The notes beneath the pieces were generated by a model. That model saw only the letters and a list, made by a program, of their open reading frames with translations. It did no database searches and was not told the DNA's origin. Of a DNA stretch of 64,000 bases, positions 1 to 12,700 are shown piece after piece. Source of the stretch: Physella acuta (lineage: Eukaryota; Mollusca; Gastropoda; Physidae); assembly GCF_028476545.1 (NCBI RefSeq), contig NW_026731691.1, positions 161,517 through 225,516 on the forward strand. Reading direction: 5' to 3'. A program made the position numbers and the translations under genes. Each line of letters starts with the position of its first letter. Position 1 is the stretch's first letter.

Positions 1-845
1 TCTAAGGGCACCCAAGATTGTTTGTTGTATGGGCATAATCTAAGGGCAGCCAAGATTATTTGTTGGATGGGCATAATCTAAGGGCAGCCAAGATTGTTGT
101 ATGGGCATAATCTAAGGGCAGCCAAGATTATTTGTTGTATGGGCATAATCTAAGGGCAGCCAAGATTATTTGTTGTATGGGCATAATCTAAGGGCAGCCA
201 AGATTATTTGTTGGATGGGCATAATCTAAGGGCAGCCAAGATTGTTGTATGGGCATAATCTAAGGGCAGCCAAGATTATTTGTTGTTGGGGCATAATCTA
301 AGGACAGCCAAAATTGTCTGTTGTTGGGGCATAATCTAAGGGCAGCCAAGATTATTTGTTGTTGGGGCATATTCTAAGGGCAGCCACGATTATTTGTTGT
401 TGGGGCATAATCTAAAGGCAGCCAAGATTATTTGTTGTAGGGGCGTAATCTAAGGGCAGCCAAGATTGTTTGTTGTTGGGGCATAATCTAAGGGCAGCCA
501 AGATTATTTGTTGTATGGGCATAATCTAAGGGCAGCCAAGATTATTTGTTGGATGGGCATAATCTAAGGGCAGCCAAGATTGTTGTATGGGCATAATCTA
601 AGGGCAGCCAAGATTATTTGTTGTTGGGGCATAATCTAAGGACAGCCAAAATTGTCTGTTGTTGGGGCATAATCTAAGGGCAGCCAAGATTATTTGTTGT
701 TGGGGCATATTCTAAGGGCAGCCACGATTATTTGTTGTTGGGGCATAATCTAAAGGCAGCCAAGATTATTTGTTGTAGGGGCATAATCTAAGGGCAGCCA
801 AGATTGTTTGTTGTTGGGGCATAATCTAAGGGCAGCCAAACCTGT
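1..845. repeat. minisatellite with higher-order structure, ~38-40 bp unit
   Basis: Tandem units contain the core GGGCATAATCTAAGGGCAGC followed by CAAGATTATTTGTTGT variants. A distinctive unit (AGGACAGCCAAAATTGTCTG) recurs at 301 and 639, so a block of about nine units was itself duplicated with a 338-bp period. The array runs off the left edge of the window. No coding potential is seen. Confidence 0.95.
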
Positions 846-859
846 TAGTTGTATGGCAT

Positions 860-1296
860 ATTCTAACGACAGCCAAAACTTCGAGTGTTGTAGGGGGCAT
901 AATCTAAGCACAGTCAAAAGGGTTTGTGTCTCGTTTAATGGGAGACACTCTCCACACAAACATCGGCCCTTGCTTGTTTGTTGTGTGTTTGTTACTACTA
1001 AGGAGAGCTTGAATTAAGCTGACCCGAGTTTTAATACGATTTCTTCAATTTCTACACAAGACAAATTAAATATTCAGCGCCGCCTCTTCTAACTGTTATT
1101 TTTACAGAAATATTTTTTTTTTTAATTTTTACTCTGCTCTCATAAGAGGAGCGTTCTATTTCCTTTTTGTATTTTCCTTAGGTCCTTTCTAATCCTAGCA
1201 CTTATCACGGTACCTAACTACACAGTCAATTGCCTGTCTTAACATTTTGAAAACACAACATTTCATCAAAACATGCTGTTTTTACTTTATTCACTG
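860..1296. other. unique AT-rich spacer
   Basis: Ordinary AT-rich sequence after decayed repeat units. Short open frames exist on both strands but none has recognisable homology or exon character. Confidence 0.6.
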
Positions 1297-1495
1297 TTGC
1301 CGCGTCAGCTTGTTATGCGTCTAAAAGCCTTTGGCTCCGATTTCAGCCTGCTTTTCTTTTTCCATTTGTTTCCATAACCATTGTCCAACTAAAAATAAAC
1401 TACACGTTTTCTCTCTTAGATAGGTTGCTGTCTCCAGCCTTGTCTGCCCGGGGGTTCGATCTCGGGACTTTACCGACCCGACCACGTGACCCCTT
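1297..1495 (-). mobile_element. tRNA-derived SINE, minus orientation (family 1)
   Basis: Shares with 21,797-22,073 and 50,694-50,865 an ordered series of blocks: GATTTCAGCCTGCTTTT, a TTGTTTCCATA-like block, a TTGTCCAAC-like block, and a tRNA-like head at the right end (GGGGTTCGATCTCGGGAC, then CCGACCCGACCACG). Read on the minus strand, the head gives an A-box-like segment and a B-box-like segment in the order expected for a Pol III promoter. The copy is diverged. Confidence 0.7.
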
Positions 1496-1560
1496 CTACT
1501 TATTCAGAACACTGAATCCTGCCCAAAACCACATAGGCTCCACACCCCAGGGTAGTTTAT

Positions 1561-2600
1561 ATCAACCCTCAGTCTCAGGTGAACCCTCAGTCTCAGGTGA
1601 ACCCTCAGTCTTAGGTGAACCCTCACCCTCAGGTGAACCCTCAGTCTCAGGTGAACCCTCAGTCTCAGGTGAACCCTCAGTCTCAGGTGAACCCTCAGTC
1701 TTAGGTGAACCCTCACCCTCAGGTGAACCCTCAGTCTTAGGTGAACCCTCAGTCTTAGGTGAACCCTCAGTCTTAGGTGAACCCTCAGTCTCAGGTGAAC
1801 CCTCAGTCTTAGGTGAACCCTCACCCTCAGGTGAACCCTCAGTCTTAGGTGAACCCTCACCCTCAGGTGAACCCTCACCCTCAGGTGAACCCTCAGTCTT
1901 AGGTGAACCCTCAGTCTTAGGTGAACCCTCAGTCTCAGGTGAACCCTCAGTCTTAGGTGAACCCTCACCCTCAGGTGAACCCTCAGTCTTAGGTGAACCC
2001 TCACCCTCAGGTGAACCCTCACCCTCAGGTGAACCCTCAGTCTTAGGTGAACCCTCAGTCTTAGGTGAACCCTCAGTCTCAGGTGAACCCTCAGTCTTAG
2101 GTGAACCCTCACCCTCAGGTGAACCCTCAGTCTTAGGTGAACCCTCACCCTCAGGTGAACCCTCACCCTCAGGTGAACCCTCAGTCTTAGGTGAACCCTC
2201 AGTCTTAGGTGAACCCTCAGTCTCAGGTGAACCCTCAGTCTTAGGTGAACCCTCACCCTCAGGTGAACCCTCAGTCTTAGGTGAACCCTCACCCTCAGGT
2301 GAACCCTCAGTCTTAGGTGAACCCTCAGTCTCAGGTGAACCCTCAGTCTTAGGTGAACCCTCAGTCTTAGGTGAACCCTCAGTCTTAGGTGAACCCTCAG
2401 TCTCAGGTGAACCCTCAGTCTTAGGTGAACCCTCAGTCTTAGGTGAACCCTCAGTCTTAGGTGAACCCTCAGTCTTAGGTGAACCCTCAGTCTTAGGTGA
2501 ACCCTCAGTCTCAGGTGAACCCTCAGTCTTAGGTGAACCCTCAGTCTCAGGTGAACCCTGAGACTTAGGGGAACACGCAGTGTGAGGTGAACCCTTAGTC
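1561..2600. repeat. 18-bp minisatellite (GTGAACCCTCAGTCTCAG)n with 144-bp higher-order unit
   Basis: About 57 copies of an 18-bp unit with three main variants (AGTCTC, AGTCTT, ACCCTC). Because 18 is a multiple of three and no stop falls in the unit, long frames stay open on both strands, for example plus-strand GEPSVL/GEPSPS repeats and minus-strand RVHLRL repeats. An eight-unit, 144-bp order of variants is repeated about three times between roughly 1,800 and 2,240. I treat the open frames as a by-product of the unit length. Confidence 0.95.
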
Positions 2601-2640
2601 TTAGGATTCGAACGCTGGCCATTCAAGTACCATATTGAGA
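2601..2640 (-). mobile_element. tRNA-like SINE head fragment
   Basis: The minus strand reads GGCCAGCGTTCGAATCCTAAG, a good Pol III B box (GTTCGAATCC). It directly abuts the end of the 18-bp array, so the array may have grown next to a SINE. No complete element can be delimited. Confidence 0.45.
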
Positions 2641-3149
2641 ACTCTTTTTAATATACTGTATACTTTCTTATAGTTTCAATCAATTTAAACCGTAGGCTAC
2701 GACCTACATCTAAGTCAACCAGATATCCAATGTCTATTTAAAACAGAGGCTTATTCATATTCTAAGACTTCTCTGGTGCACGCTATCATGACGGTGTGGT
2801 GTATTTGAAAAAAAGAATGAGATCACACACAGGACTCATCACAAACGAATAGAATTTTATTCTGTCTTTATGTTGTTCAAACTTGTTCCTTTTGTCCTGG
2901 TTCATCAGGGGCACCTAACTCCAAGTGACAACAGACACAGCTAAATTAAATTCAATGCACATTCGATTAAAAATACAGGATTATTTAAAAGGGAGTAAAA
3001 TGAAAGGTGTTAAGTTTATTAAAGTTTTTAGGCAAACATTTTACTTGTCGTGCTTTTATAATCTAAAATTCTTCTTAAAAAAATCAGAAACAAAAATGGA
3101 GAAAAATTACAAAAACCTGATTTTTAAAGATAAATTGAATAAATATAAC
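2641..3149. other. unique AT-rich spacer downstream of the chitinase gene
   Basis: No exon, repeat family or RNA gene recognised. The 127-codon open frame overlapping 2,925-3,308 is low-complexity and runs into the (TA)n tract. Confidence 0.6.
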
Positions 3150-3238
<89 letters not shown>

Positions 3239-3240
3239 CA
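3150..3240. repeat. (TA)n microsatellite
   Basis: Nearly pure alternating TA for about 90 bp with one TATG interruption. It can extrude as a cruciform. Confidence 0.98.
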
Positions 3241-3493
3241 GAGATACATCTAACAGTGCAATTGAGAATACGACCTTACTTGATAATAAGATGTTATGCT
3301 TAAGTTAAAGATTAAGACGCAATTTTTCAATTAACATGTGCGGCCACTAGCGGTCACTTAATTGTGTTGTAGGGGATCCCTTCCAACACTAAAACTAAGA
3401 ACGAAGATGAAGAAGACTAGCGGTCATTTGTGGTCACTAGTATTTTACGTGCGGCTGAACTTTTGTTGTATTAAACATCTACGTCTCGTGTCA

Positions 3494-3499
3494 TTTATT
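3494..3499 (-). promoter_or_regulatory. poly(A) signal of the chitinase gene
   Basis: AATAAA on the minus strand, about 124 bases past the chitinase stop codon. It is the first canonical hexamer downstream of the last exon. Assignment by position only. Confidence 0.55.
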
Positions 3500-3622
3500 A
3501 AATGTCGGTTCAATACAAACGTCACCAAAACCGTCACAGAAATATGTCACATAGTATGTGACGTCGAATCGTCACGCCGCAGCGTGTCACAGATGTCACA
3601 GGTAAACCCCACTCACCTGCAT

Positions 3623-3769
3623 TCACCCTGAGGTGACATCCAGACACTCCTGGCTGACGGCTGTGGTCAAGGGAAATTTTCCCTGCCCACAAAATGTACC
3701 GGTGAAATCGTCTTGGTCCAGGGTCCACAGCATGCTCCCGCCGTAGCCGTTGTCTTTGATGTACTTCAC
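3623..3769 (-). CDS. chitinase coding exon 8 (end of barrel and stop)
   Basis: 147 nt including the stop. Encodes [20 protein letters not shown] and [17 protein letters not shown], the last strand with the conserved Trp that floors the active site, then TGA. A good donor sequence (CAG|GTGAGT) lies 10 bases past the stop, so a spliced 3'UTR or an alternative extended C-terminus cannot be excluded. Confidence 0.9.
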   Translation of the reverse strand: MKYIKDNGYGGSMLWTLDQDDFTGTFCGQGKFPLTTAVSQECLDVTSG

Positions 3770-6700
3770 CTGGGTCAGATGTCACATGCATGTCATTTGG
3801 TGGTATAGCTACGCATGTCATTTGATGGTATAGCCACGCATGGCATTTGATGGCATAAACTACACATGACATCCGTTTGATGATTAACCACGCATGACGT
3901 AAATGACGGAATTTACCACACATGTCATTTGATGTCATTAACCAAGCATGTCATTGGTGTCATTGGCCATGCATGACATCTGTTTGGTGATTACTCACGC
4001 CTGACGTTGTGGTAGATTTAACCACGCATAACATTAGTTCAGTGATTAGTTCATGACATTTGTTCAGTAGTTTTCCACGTATAACATTAGTTCAGTAATT
4101 AACCCTACATGACATTTCTTAGACACAAAACGTTACTTTATTTTCTAAAAACGTATGAAGTTACTTGCAGTAGGTGCAGTACTTCACTACTTACTCCATC
4201 CCCAACCCTACCCCCCAATGTTTCTTTCAGACCTTTTTTCTCCGGGGAGAGGGGGGGGGGGCTTGGGGACTTGAAACATTTGGGAGGCTGAGCAAAATTT
4301 CCCAAGGGGGGGAGGGGGGAAGACTAGTAAAAGTATATATTTTCTCTATCCTCTATATTTCGGTGGCGGTAGACTTGTTTCGGAGGTGGGGGATGTCCAC
4401 CGAAGAAATGCCTGAAAGAAACACTGCCCACCCCTTCATCTTTCCACACCCTGGCCTGAGCCTATAGTTTTCTGGGTCAGCTTGTGGAATGGTGATGTAA
4501 CTGATTAGACCTACACCCCCCCCCCCCCTCCCCCCCCCCTCCCCATGCTGGCTAATTTATTCCGGTGTGGTCTAGTTTCAATTGATCGACCTGCATAGAT
4601 TAGGCATGAGATTCTGTGCGGGGTCGCTGAATGGTAAACAATTTTTGATCAATTCTCATGGAAATGCGCATAAAATGTAGATATGTTTTAATCATATTTT
4701 TTTTAATTATATCTAGGCTAAGAGTTCAGTTGGTGCTAGTTCAGCTTAGTTGTGGTTGTATGTACCACTTTGGACCTTGTATGTATTCAGTTGCTGCGTT
4801 TCTATTGTCAATAAATGCGTGCCAGCGTTGTAAATTCACAAAAAAAATATCAGCACTTTATCAACAAACCCAGTAGGCCTACTAGATCTTGTAGTAAACA
4901 AAGATGCTATCAGTGGAGTGTCGGGTCTAAGACCTGAGATTAGTTGATTGGTTGAGATGGAGTAGAGTATGTTGATTTACATGGTACTCGAGTACTCGAA
5001 TATTGGCGTTGACCTGTATGTGTTAAGTAGGTTGAAGATGCTATGATTGATTAAAGATACTGGTAACATTGTAGTAGTAAGAGGTTGTTTATTTTATATA
5101 TCCACCTGTTCCCAAGTTCGTCTTTTTTACGTCAAGTCTCCAAAACAACTTGATTGTTTTAAAGGAATTTTTCTTAAAGTGTCATCAGTTCTTGTAGTTA
5201 CACTGATTCAAAATAATAGTTTACAGGTCAGTTGAATTTTCAAGTTGTTAGAAAAATCAATTTTCTTGAACCTGAAATATTCTGTCAAAACTACAGTCTA
5301 TTATCTAATTTTGTCTCTTATCATTAGTCCAATGTCCACTGTCTCTCCTCATTTGTCCAATGTCCATTGTCTCAACATTTGTCCAATGTCCATTTATTCT
5401 CAGGCTCAATCTGAAAGGAATTATGCATTGATATATTTCCGTATCACACCATTTCATACGAAAATAGAAAACGGGAATATATACATTATAGATTTTACTC
5501 CGTGTAAATTGTCTACTTTGAGCTCAAGGAAAGCATCGATGATAAGCTTGCTTTCCTTCTACATTGATGTTTTAAAAATTTGTGTGCAATAATATCTAAA
5601 TTCAGTTGATAATGTGGGCTGTAATTACTAATCTTTTCGTAATTTCCGGCCATGTTTGTTTTTATATTGCTGTTAACTCCCTACGGAAAATATGGTCAAG
5701 ACGTCACCAACTTTATAATTTATCAGATACAGTACCTCTGTCAGACGTAGTATCATTCCCCATCCGTTATGTCCATAAGTTTTTACATGATGTTTTTGTC
5801 CTACCATATTTTTGTGAGACGAGTGGGCTTAGCTCTAGTCCTTAATTAGCCATGTTGGTCTGAGATTTTCTAACTGAATTTACTTTTTTCTTTTGAGATT
5901 TTCCGTTTACATAGGGAATTTCATCTTTTTTAATGGGAATTTTACTGATTTCCGAGAGAATTCTTCGTATTGTTATGAGAATTTCCGGTTTTCTTGGTGA
6001 ATTTCCTGTTTTCTGTGGGGTATTCGCGTTTATATTGGAATTTCCTGTATTTAAAGGAAATTTTCATGTTTTCTTAAACAAAAGCGTCCTAGTTTCTAAG
6101 AATTTTACCTAGTTTTCTATAAGAAATTTCCTAACCTGTTTGATTTACCCTAACCCATTCCTATCTGCTGTAAACTAAGATTTCAATAAATACATCGCAA
6201 CATGACAGTGTTAGTCATGAGTATCTGAAATTGTCTTCCCTTCACAAAATATAAAAGTTATGACCCCTTTGGTCAGGTAAAGTTAACCATGTTAATTGAA
6301 CCTGCAAACCGCTAGTACAACGACATGTAGTGGCGTACCTTGTTTCTTAAGCTCACTGGGTCGTCGTACCCCACCCAGACGCTGCCCTTGACGAGGTAGG
6401 GCACCTGCTGGTCCATGCTGCGTCTTACTGTCGCACCCTGGGAGATCATCTCGCAGATCTGTTGAGACAGGTCAATTTTGTCAACAACAGTTCAACTCGC
6501 TAGACATGTCAACATTGTCAACAGCAGTCCAACTCGCTAGACATGTCAACATTGTCAACAGCAGTCCAACTCGCTAGACATGTCAACATTGTCAACAGCA
6601 GTCCAACTCGCTAGACATGTCAACATTGTCAACAGCAGTCCAACTCGCTAGACATGTCAACATTGTCAACAGCAGTCCAACTCGCTAGACATGTCAACAT

Positions 6701-9700
6701 TGTCAACAGCAGTCCAACTCGCTAGACAAGTCAACATTGTCAACAGCAGTCCAACTCGCACTCAACACTCAATTCAAAATAATTCTGAATTTAGATATAG
6801 CGATCCATTGGGCAGATAAAATGGAGTTTGTATGTTTTTTTACCTCGGCATATGAAGGGATATTGTGGTCAACACTATGCCAAGCCGCCTTTACTTTCCC
6901 TAACATGAGTTAGGTACCCATCAGAGCCGGCTGTGTCAAAATACGGGTTGTTAAGCCTGATTTTCTCCTCTGGTATTGCCGGCTCCACTTTGGTTGCCGG
7001 CTCTACTGATATAGCCGGCTCTATTGGTATTGCCGGCTCTACTTGTATTGCCGGCTCCACTCTGGTTGCCGGCTCTACTTGTATTGCCGGCTCCACTCTG
7101 GTTGCCGGCTCTACTTGTATTGCCGGCTCCACTCTGGTTGCCGGATCTACTCGTATTTTCGGCTCCACTCTGGTTGTCGGCTCTACTGGTATTGCCGGCT
7201 CCACTCTGGTTGCCGGCTCTACTTGTATTGCCGGCTCCACTCTGGTTGCCGGCTCTACTGTTATTGCCGGCTTTTCTGGCATTGCCGGCTCTACACGGGT
7301 ACAGGACCGTACAGGACCGCACAGGACGAAGAACCGAGAATTTCTCGCGTCCATGGTACCAGACACAGTGACATGTAAGTTCCCACCATAGACTTTATTC
7401 CCTCCCCTTGTGAATGGCACCATTGAGTGGGGGGGGGGGGGGTTGCGGGGTGTGGACAGTTTCAGACAAGACAGACCTAGAGTGTTCGGTTACAAGCCTA
7501 GTGCTCACGACCTGAATTTGATGGTGCAAATCAACTTTTGAAGACCTAGAAAACCCGGTGGTTGGCATAATTAATTACCTCGTAATAAGACAAGGAGCCG
7601 GGCTCCTGTGTGAACCTGCCGGCAGGACCTGCGCCTGCGGCAGGGTCCCCGGTGTTGTTTTTGCTGACGCTGGAAAGTGTGAATGACCTCCCGTACGTCG
7701 GCAGACCAATGTTGATCTTAGACTTGAGGGCGCCTTTAGACACCCAGTACTTGGCCGCAAAGTCCTATGGAGTGAAAATATTCTTTTTATAGTACAATTT
7801 ATGTAAATAATAATATAGTCTTCTCATAGCGATATAAGAGTACACTACAATCTATACTAAAGATTAGATAATAAAATATCGTTTTATTTTCAGAAATTAT
7901 ATTTATATTTACTTAAAAACCAAACTCTATATATAAAATTGTACATTTAAAGTCTTATGCTTTAAGAAATTATTTTCTATACGGATTTGACTGTAGTTCA
8001 CAACATTGCGAATCCTAAAGGGTTAACTTAAAATTTGGATCAACTATTAATATTGCAATACGTCCTCTAAATTATTAAAATTTAATTAACGGGTTAATCT
8101 ACAAAACACAATTAACAAGGCTAGTGTACAACTTTAATGACGGCAAACAACACATAAATTATTTACTGATACAACAGCACCTACAGGGTTAATTTAAACC
8201 AAGGCTTCTCAGGGTTTATTTATGAAAAAGCACCTAAAGGGTTAATTAACAGACGGGCACGTACATGCTTAATTTACACAAGAGAACATAAAGAGTTAAT
8301 TTACTGAAGTGTACCTAAAGGGTTAATCTACACATGAGCACCAAAAGGGTTAATTTACACAAGAGCACCTAAAGGGTTAAGAAACAGAAGGGCACCTACA
8401 CGGTTAATTAACAGAACAGCACATACAGGGTTAATCTACACAAGAGAACATAAAGAGTTAATATACTGAAGTGCACCTAAAGGGTTAATCTACACATGAA
8501 CACCAAAATAGTTAATTTACACAAGAGCACCTAAACGGTTAATTATCAGATGGGCGCCTACAGGGGTCATTCACACCAAGGCAACTTCAAGTTTAATTTA
8601 CACAAAAGCATCTAAAGGGTTAATTAACAGAACGGCATCAACAGGGATAATCTACACAAGAGCACCTAAAGGGTTAACTTACGACGTTGTAGTTCCTGAT
8701 GGCACCAGTTTCCAGCAGACCAGCGTAGAGTGGACTGTTGTGGCCAGTCACGGGGTCCCAGCTACCGTGGAAGTCGTAGCTCATTAGGTTGATGAAGTCC
8801 AGCTTGCTGTGTGGTGACGTCAGAGTAATTAGCGCGGTAATGGGGAATCACGATTAAAGAGGTTAGAGTTAGGGTTAGCTATTGGTCCTGACACTAGAGT
8901 TACGTTTAGTCAAGGGAGGTGGCGTTAAAGTCTTAGTTAAGTACACGAAATTGTACTGTTACTCCATACAGTTGGAAGAATACACCATGTAGCAAGCAAT
9001 GGGTTCAGATGGGCTGGATCACGTGATTTTCCTCAAGACTGTGGTTGTTGACGACGGTACCCTGCAGTTCTATAGCCTCCATTTGTTTCCCGCCCATTCT
9101 AAAAGACGTACCCGACCAGTCTAAATCTCGTATATGGCCATTATAAAATCTCGTACCTGGCCATTATAAAATCTTGTACCTGGCCATAACTTCTTACCTG
9201 GCCATAACGTCTTACCTGGCCATTATAAAATGTTGTACCTGGCCATTATAAAATCTTATACCTGGCCATTATAAAATGTTGTACCTGGCCATAACTTCTT
9301 ACCTGGCCAAAACTTCTTACCTGGCCATAACGTCTTACCTGGCTGGCCATGACGTCTTATCTGGCCATAACGTCTTACCTGGCCATTATAAAATGTTGTA
9401 CCTGGCCATTATAAAATGTACCTGGCCATTATAAAATCTTGTACCTGGCCATTATAAAATGTTGTTCCTGGCCATAACGTCTTACCTGGCCATAACGTCT
9501 TACCTGGCCATAACGTCTTATCTGGCCATAACGTCTTACCTGGCCATAACGTCTTACCTGGCCATAACGTCTTATCTGGCCATAACGTCTTACCTGGCCA
9601 TAAAGTCTAACCTGACCATAACATCTTACCTGGCCATAACGTCTTACCTGGCAAAAACGTCTTACTTGGCCATAACGTCTTACCTGACCATAACGTCTTA

Positions 9701-12700
9701 CCTGGCCATAACGTCTTACCTGGCCATAACGTCTTACCTGGCCATACGTCTTACCTGGCCATAACGTCTTACCTGGCCATACGTCTTACCTGGCCATAAC
9801 GTCTTACCTGACCATAACGTCTTACCTGACCATAACGTCTTACCTGGCCATAACGTCTTACCTGGCCATAACGTCTTACCTGGCCATAATGTCTTACCTG
9901 GCCATAACGTCTTACCTGGCCATAACGTCTTACCTGGCCATAACGTCTTACCTGGCCATAACGTCTTACCTGGCCATAACGTCTTACCTGGCCATAACGT
10001 CTTACCTTATCATAACGTCTTACCTGGCCATAACGTCTTACCTGACCATAACGTCTTCCCTGGCCAAAACGTCTTACCTGGCCATAACGTCTTACCTGGC
10101 CATAACGTCTTACCTGGCCATAACGTCTTACCTGGCCATAACGTCTTACATGGCCATAACGTCTTACCTGGCCATAACGTCTTACCTGGCCATACGTCTT
10201 ACCTGGCAATAACGTCTTACCTGGCCATAACGTCTTACCTGGCCATACGTCTTACCTGGCCATAACGTCTTACCTGGCCATAACGTCTTACCTGGCCATA
10301 ACGTCTTACCTGGCCATAACGTCTTACCTGGCCATAACGTCTTACCTGGCCATAACATCTTACCTGGCCAAAACGTCTTACCTGGCCATAACGTCTTACC
10401 TGGCTGGCAATAACGACTTACCTGGCCATAACGTCTTACCTGGCTGGCAATAACGACTTACCTGGCCATAACGTCTTACCTGGCTGGCAATAACGACTTA
10501 CCTGACCATAACGTCTTACCTGGCCATAACGTCTTACCTGGCTGGCAATAACGACTTACCTGGCCATAACGTCTTACCTGTCCATAACATCTTACCTGGC
10601 CATAACGTCTTACCTGGCCATAACGTCTTACTTGGCCATACGTCTTACCTGGCAATAACGACTTACCTGGCCATAACGTCTTACCTGGCTGGCCATAACG
10701 TCTTACCTGGCCATAACGTCTTACCTGGCCATAACGTCTTACCTGGCCAGATCGTCTTACCTGGCCATAACGTCTTACCTGGCCAAAACGTCTTACCTGG
10801 CCATAACGTCTTACCTGGCCGTAACGTCTTACCTGGCCATAACATCTTACCTGGCCAAAACGTCTTACCTGGCCATAACGTCTTACCTGGCAATGGCGCT
10901 GATCTCGTATGCCACATCGACTGTCTCCTTGCCAGCGGCTACAGCAGCAGACAGCAGAAGTTTGGGTTTTCCGCTGGTCTTCTGCTCCAGGTCAAAGGCA
11001 TCGACTGTCTCCTTGCCAGCGGCTACAGCAGCAGACAGCAGAAGTTTGGGTTTTCCGCTGGTCTTCTGCTCCAGGTCAAAGGCGGCGGCCAGTTCCTGGA
11101 AGCAGACGTGAAATTACCTGAGACCTGTGTCGCTAGTGGGTGGCACCTGCGTCTTAACGAGCGGTGACACCTGTGTATAACCATATGACGACACCAGCAT
11201 CTTACCGATTTGAACTTACGGAGGAGGGCGAGGGAACGGAGTGGGGATGGGGGGCGCATACATTTCCTGAACGAGGGGGGGGGGGATCAACACTGGTTAA
11301 AGAATATTTTTTCTAAATAAATTTGTTTTTCTCTTTCGCCGGGAGAAAATGCACCACCCTCCCTCGAACTTTCGATTTACACCCCCCTCCCCTCAAACTT
11401 CGAACTTCGATTTGCAGCCCCCCCCCCTCAAACTTTCAATTTGAATTTGTTTTTCCAACCCATTTTGGCGCCCCCTAAGGTCGGCGCCCGGGGACATATG
11501 TCCCCCCCCACCCCCTCGCTACGCCTCTGTTTGACACCTATACCTTACCAAATGGTGACACATGCATTTTGGCGAATTGACACGTTTTTTTACCGAATGG
11601 TGACATTTGTACTTTACCGAATGGTGACACCGGTATTTTACCAAAAGGTGACACATGTATATTACAGAATGGTGACGCATGCATTTTTAACCAAATAGTG
11701 ACACCTGTATTTTACCGAATGATGACACTTGTATTTCACCAAATGGTGATACTTGTATTTCACCAAATGGTGACACCTGTATTTTACCGAATGGTGACAC
11801 TTGTATTTCACCAAATGGTGACACCTGTATTTCACCAAATGTTGACACCTATATTTCACCAAATGGTGACACCTGTATTTCACCAAATTTTGACACCTGT
11901 ATTTCACCAAATGGTGACACATGTATTTCAACCAAATGGTGACACCTACCTGCACCAACAAGGTGAAGAGGTGAGCGTCACCTGCCGGGCTCCCCCGGAG
12001 CGCCGGGTACTCCCAGTCTAGGTCAAGGCCATCAAACTTCCGGTCACGCAAGAATTTAATGGCGGTCTGGATGAAGCGCGCGCGTGTGGTGGGCGTGGCC
12101 GCCATCTGGCTGAAGGGTGCGGTGCCCAGGTTGTAGCCCCCCACGGCCAGGAGGGTCTTCAGCTGTGGGTTGGTCAGCTTCAGGTCGTTGAACTTGGAGT
12201 ACCTGGTGATGAGAATCGTCAGGCTAGCAAGGCTGCTTTAGAACAAACACAAAACAGTGCTCATAGATTGTTTACTTTTGGTATGTAAAGGGGTAATGTG
12301 CCAACTGCCTTTTCTTTTCCTGACTCGAGTACACATTAGAGCTGAATGAAGTCAGGGATGGCCTACTGACGAGTACCCAATAGAGCTGAATTAACTCAGG
12401 GATGACATACTGACTCGAGTACTTATAAGAGCTGAATGAACTCAGGGATGGCCTACTGACTCGAGTACCCAATAGAGCTGAATTAACTCAGGGATGACAT
12501 ACTGACTCGAGTACCCATTAGAGCTGAATGAACTCAGGGATGGGTTACTGGCTCGAGTAAAGCTAAATGAACTCAGGGATGGCCTACTGACTCGAGTACC
12601 CATTAGAGCTGAATGAACTCAGGGATGACAAACTGACTCGAGTACCCAATAGAGCTGAATGAACTCAGGTATGGCCTACTGAATTGAGTACCCATTAGAG

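Noticed and set aside
1425-2622. Open frames of 350-378 codons on both strands (GEPSVL, RVHLRL, KTEGSP repeats)
   Set aside because: They follow from an 18-bp stop-free unit; open frames on both strands at once and no flanking exon signals mean repeat, not gene.
4247-4260. Many G- and C-runs as a biological signal
   Set aside because: Several belong to the G-rich MITE, others are simple homopolymers whose length is unreliable in sequencing; not counted as separate features.
9459-10917. Frames with YLAITS and QVRRYG repeats
   Set aside because: Translations of the splice-site minisatellite; on the gene strand the true frame meets TAA in the first unit.
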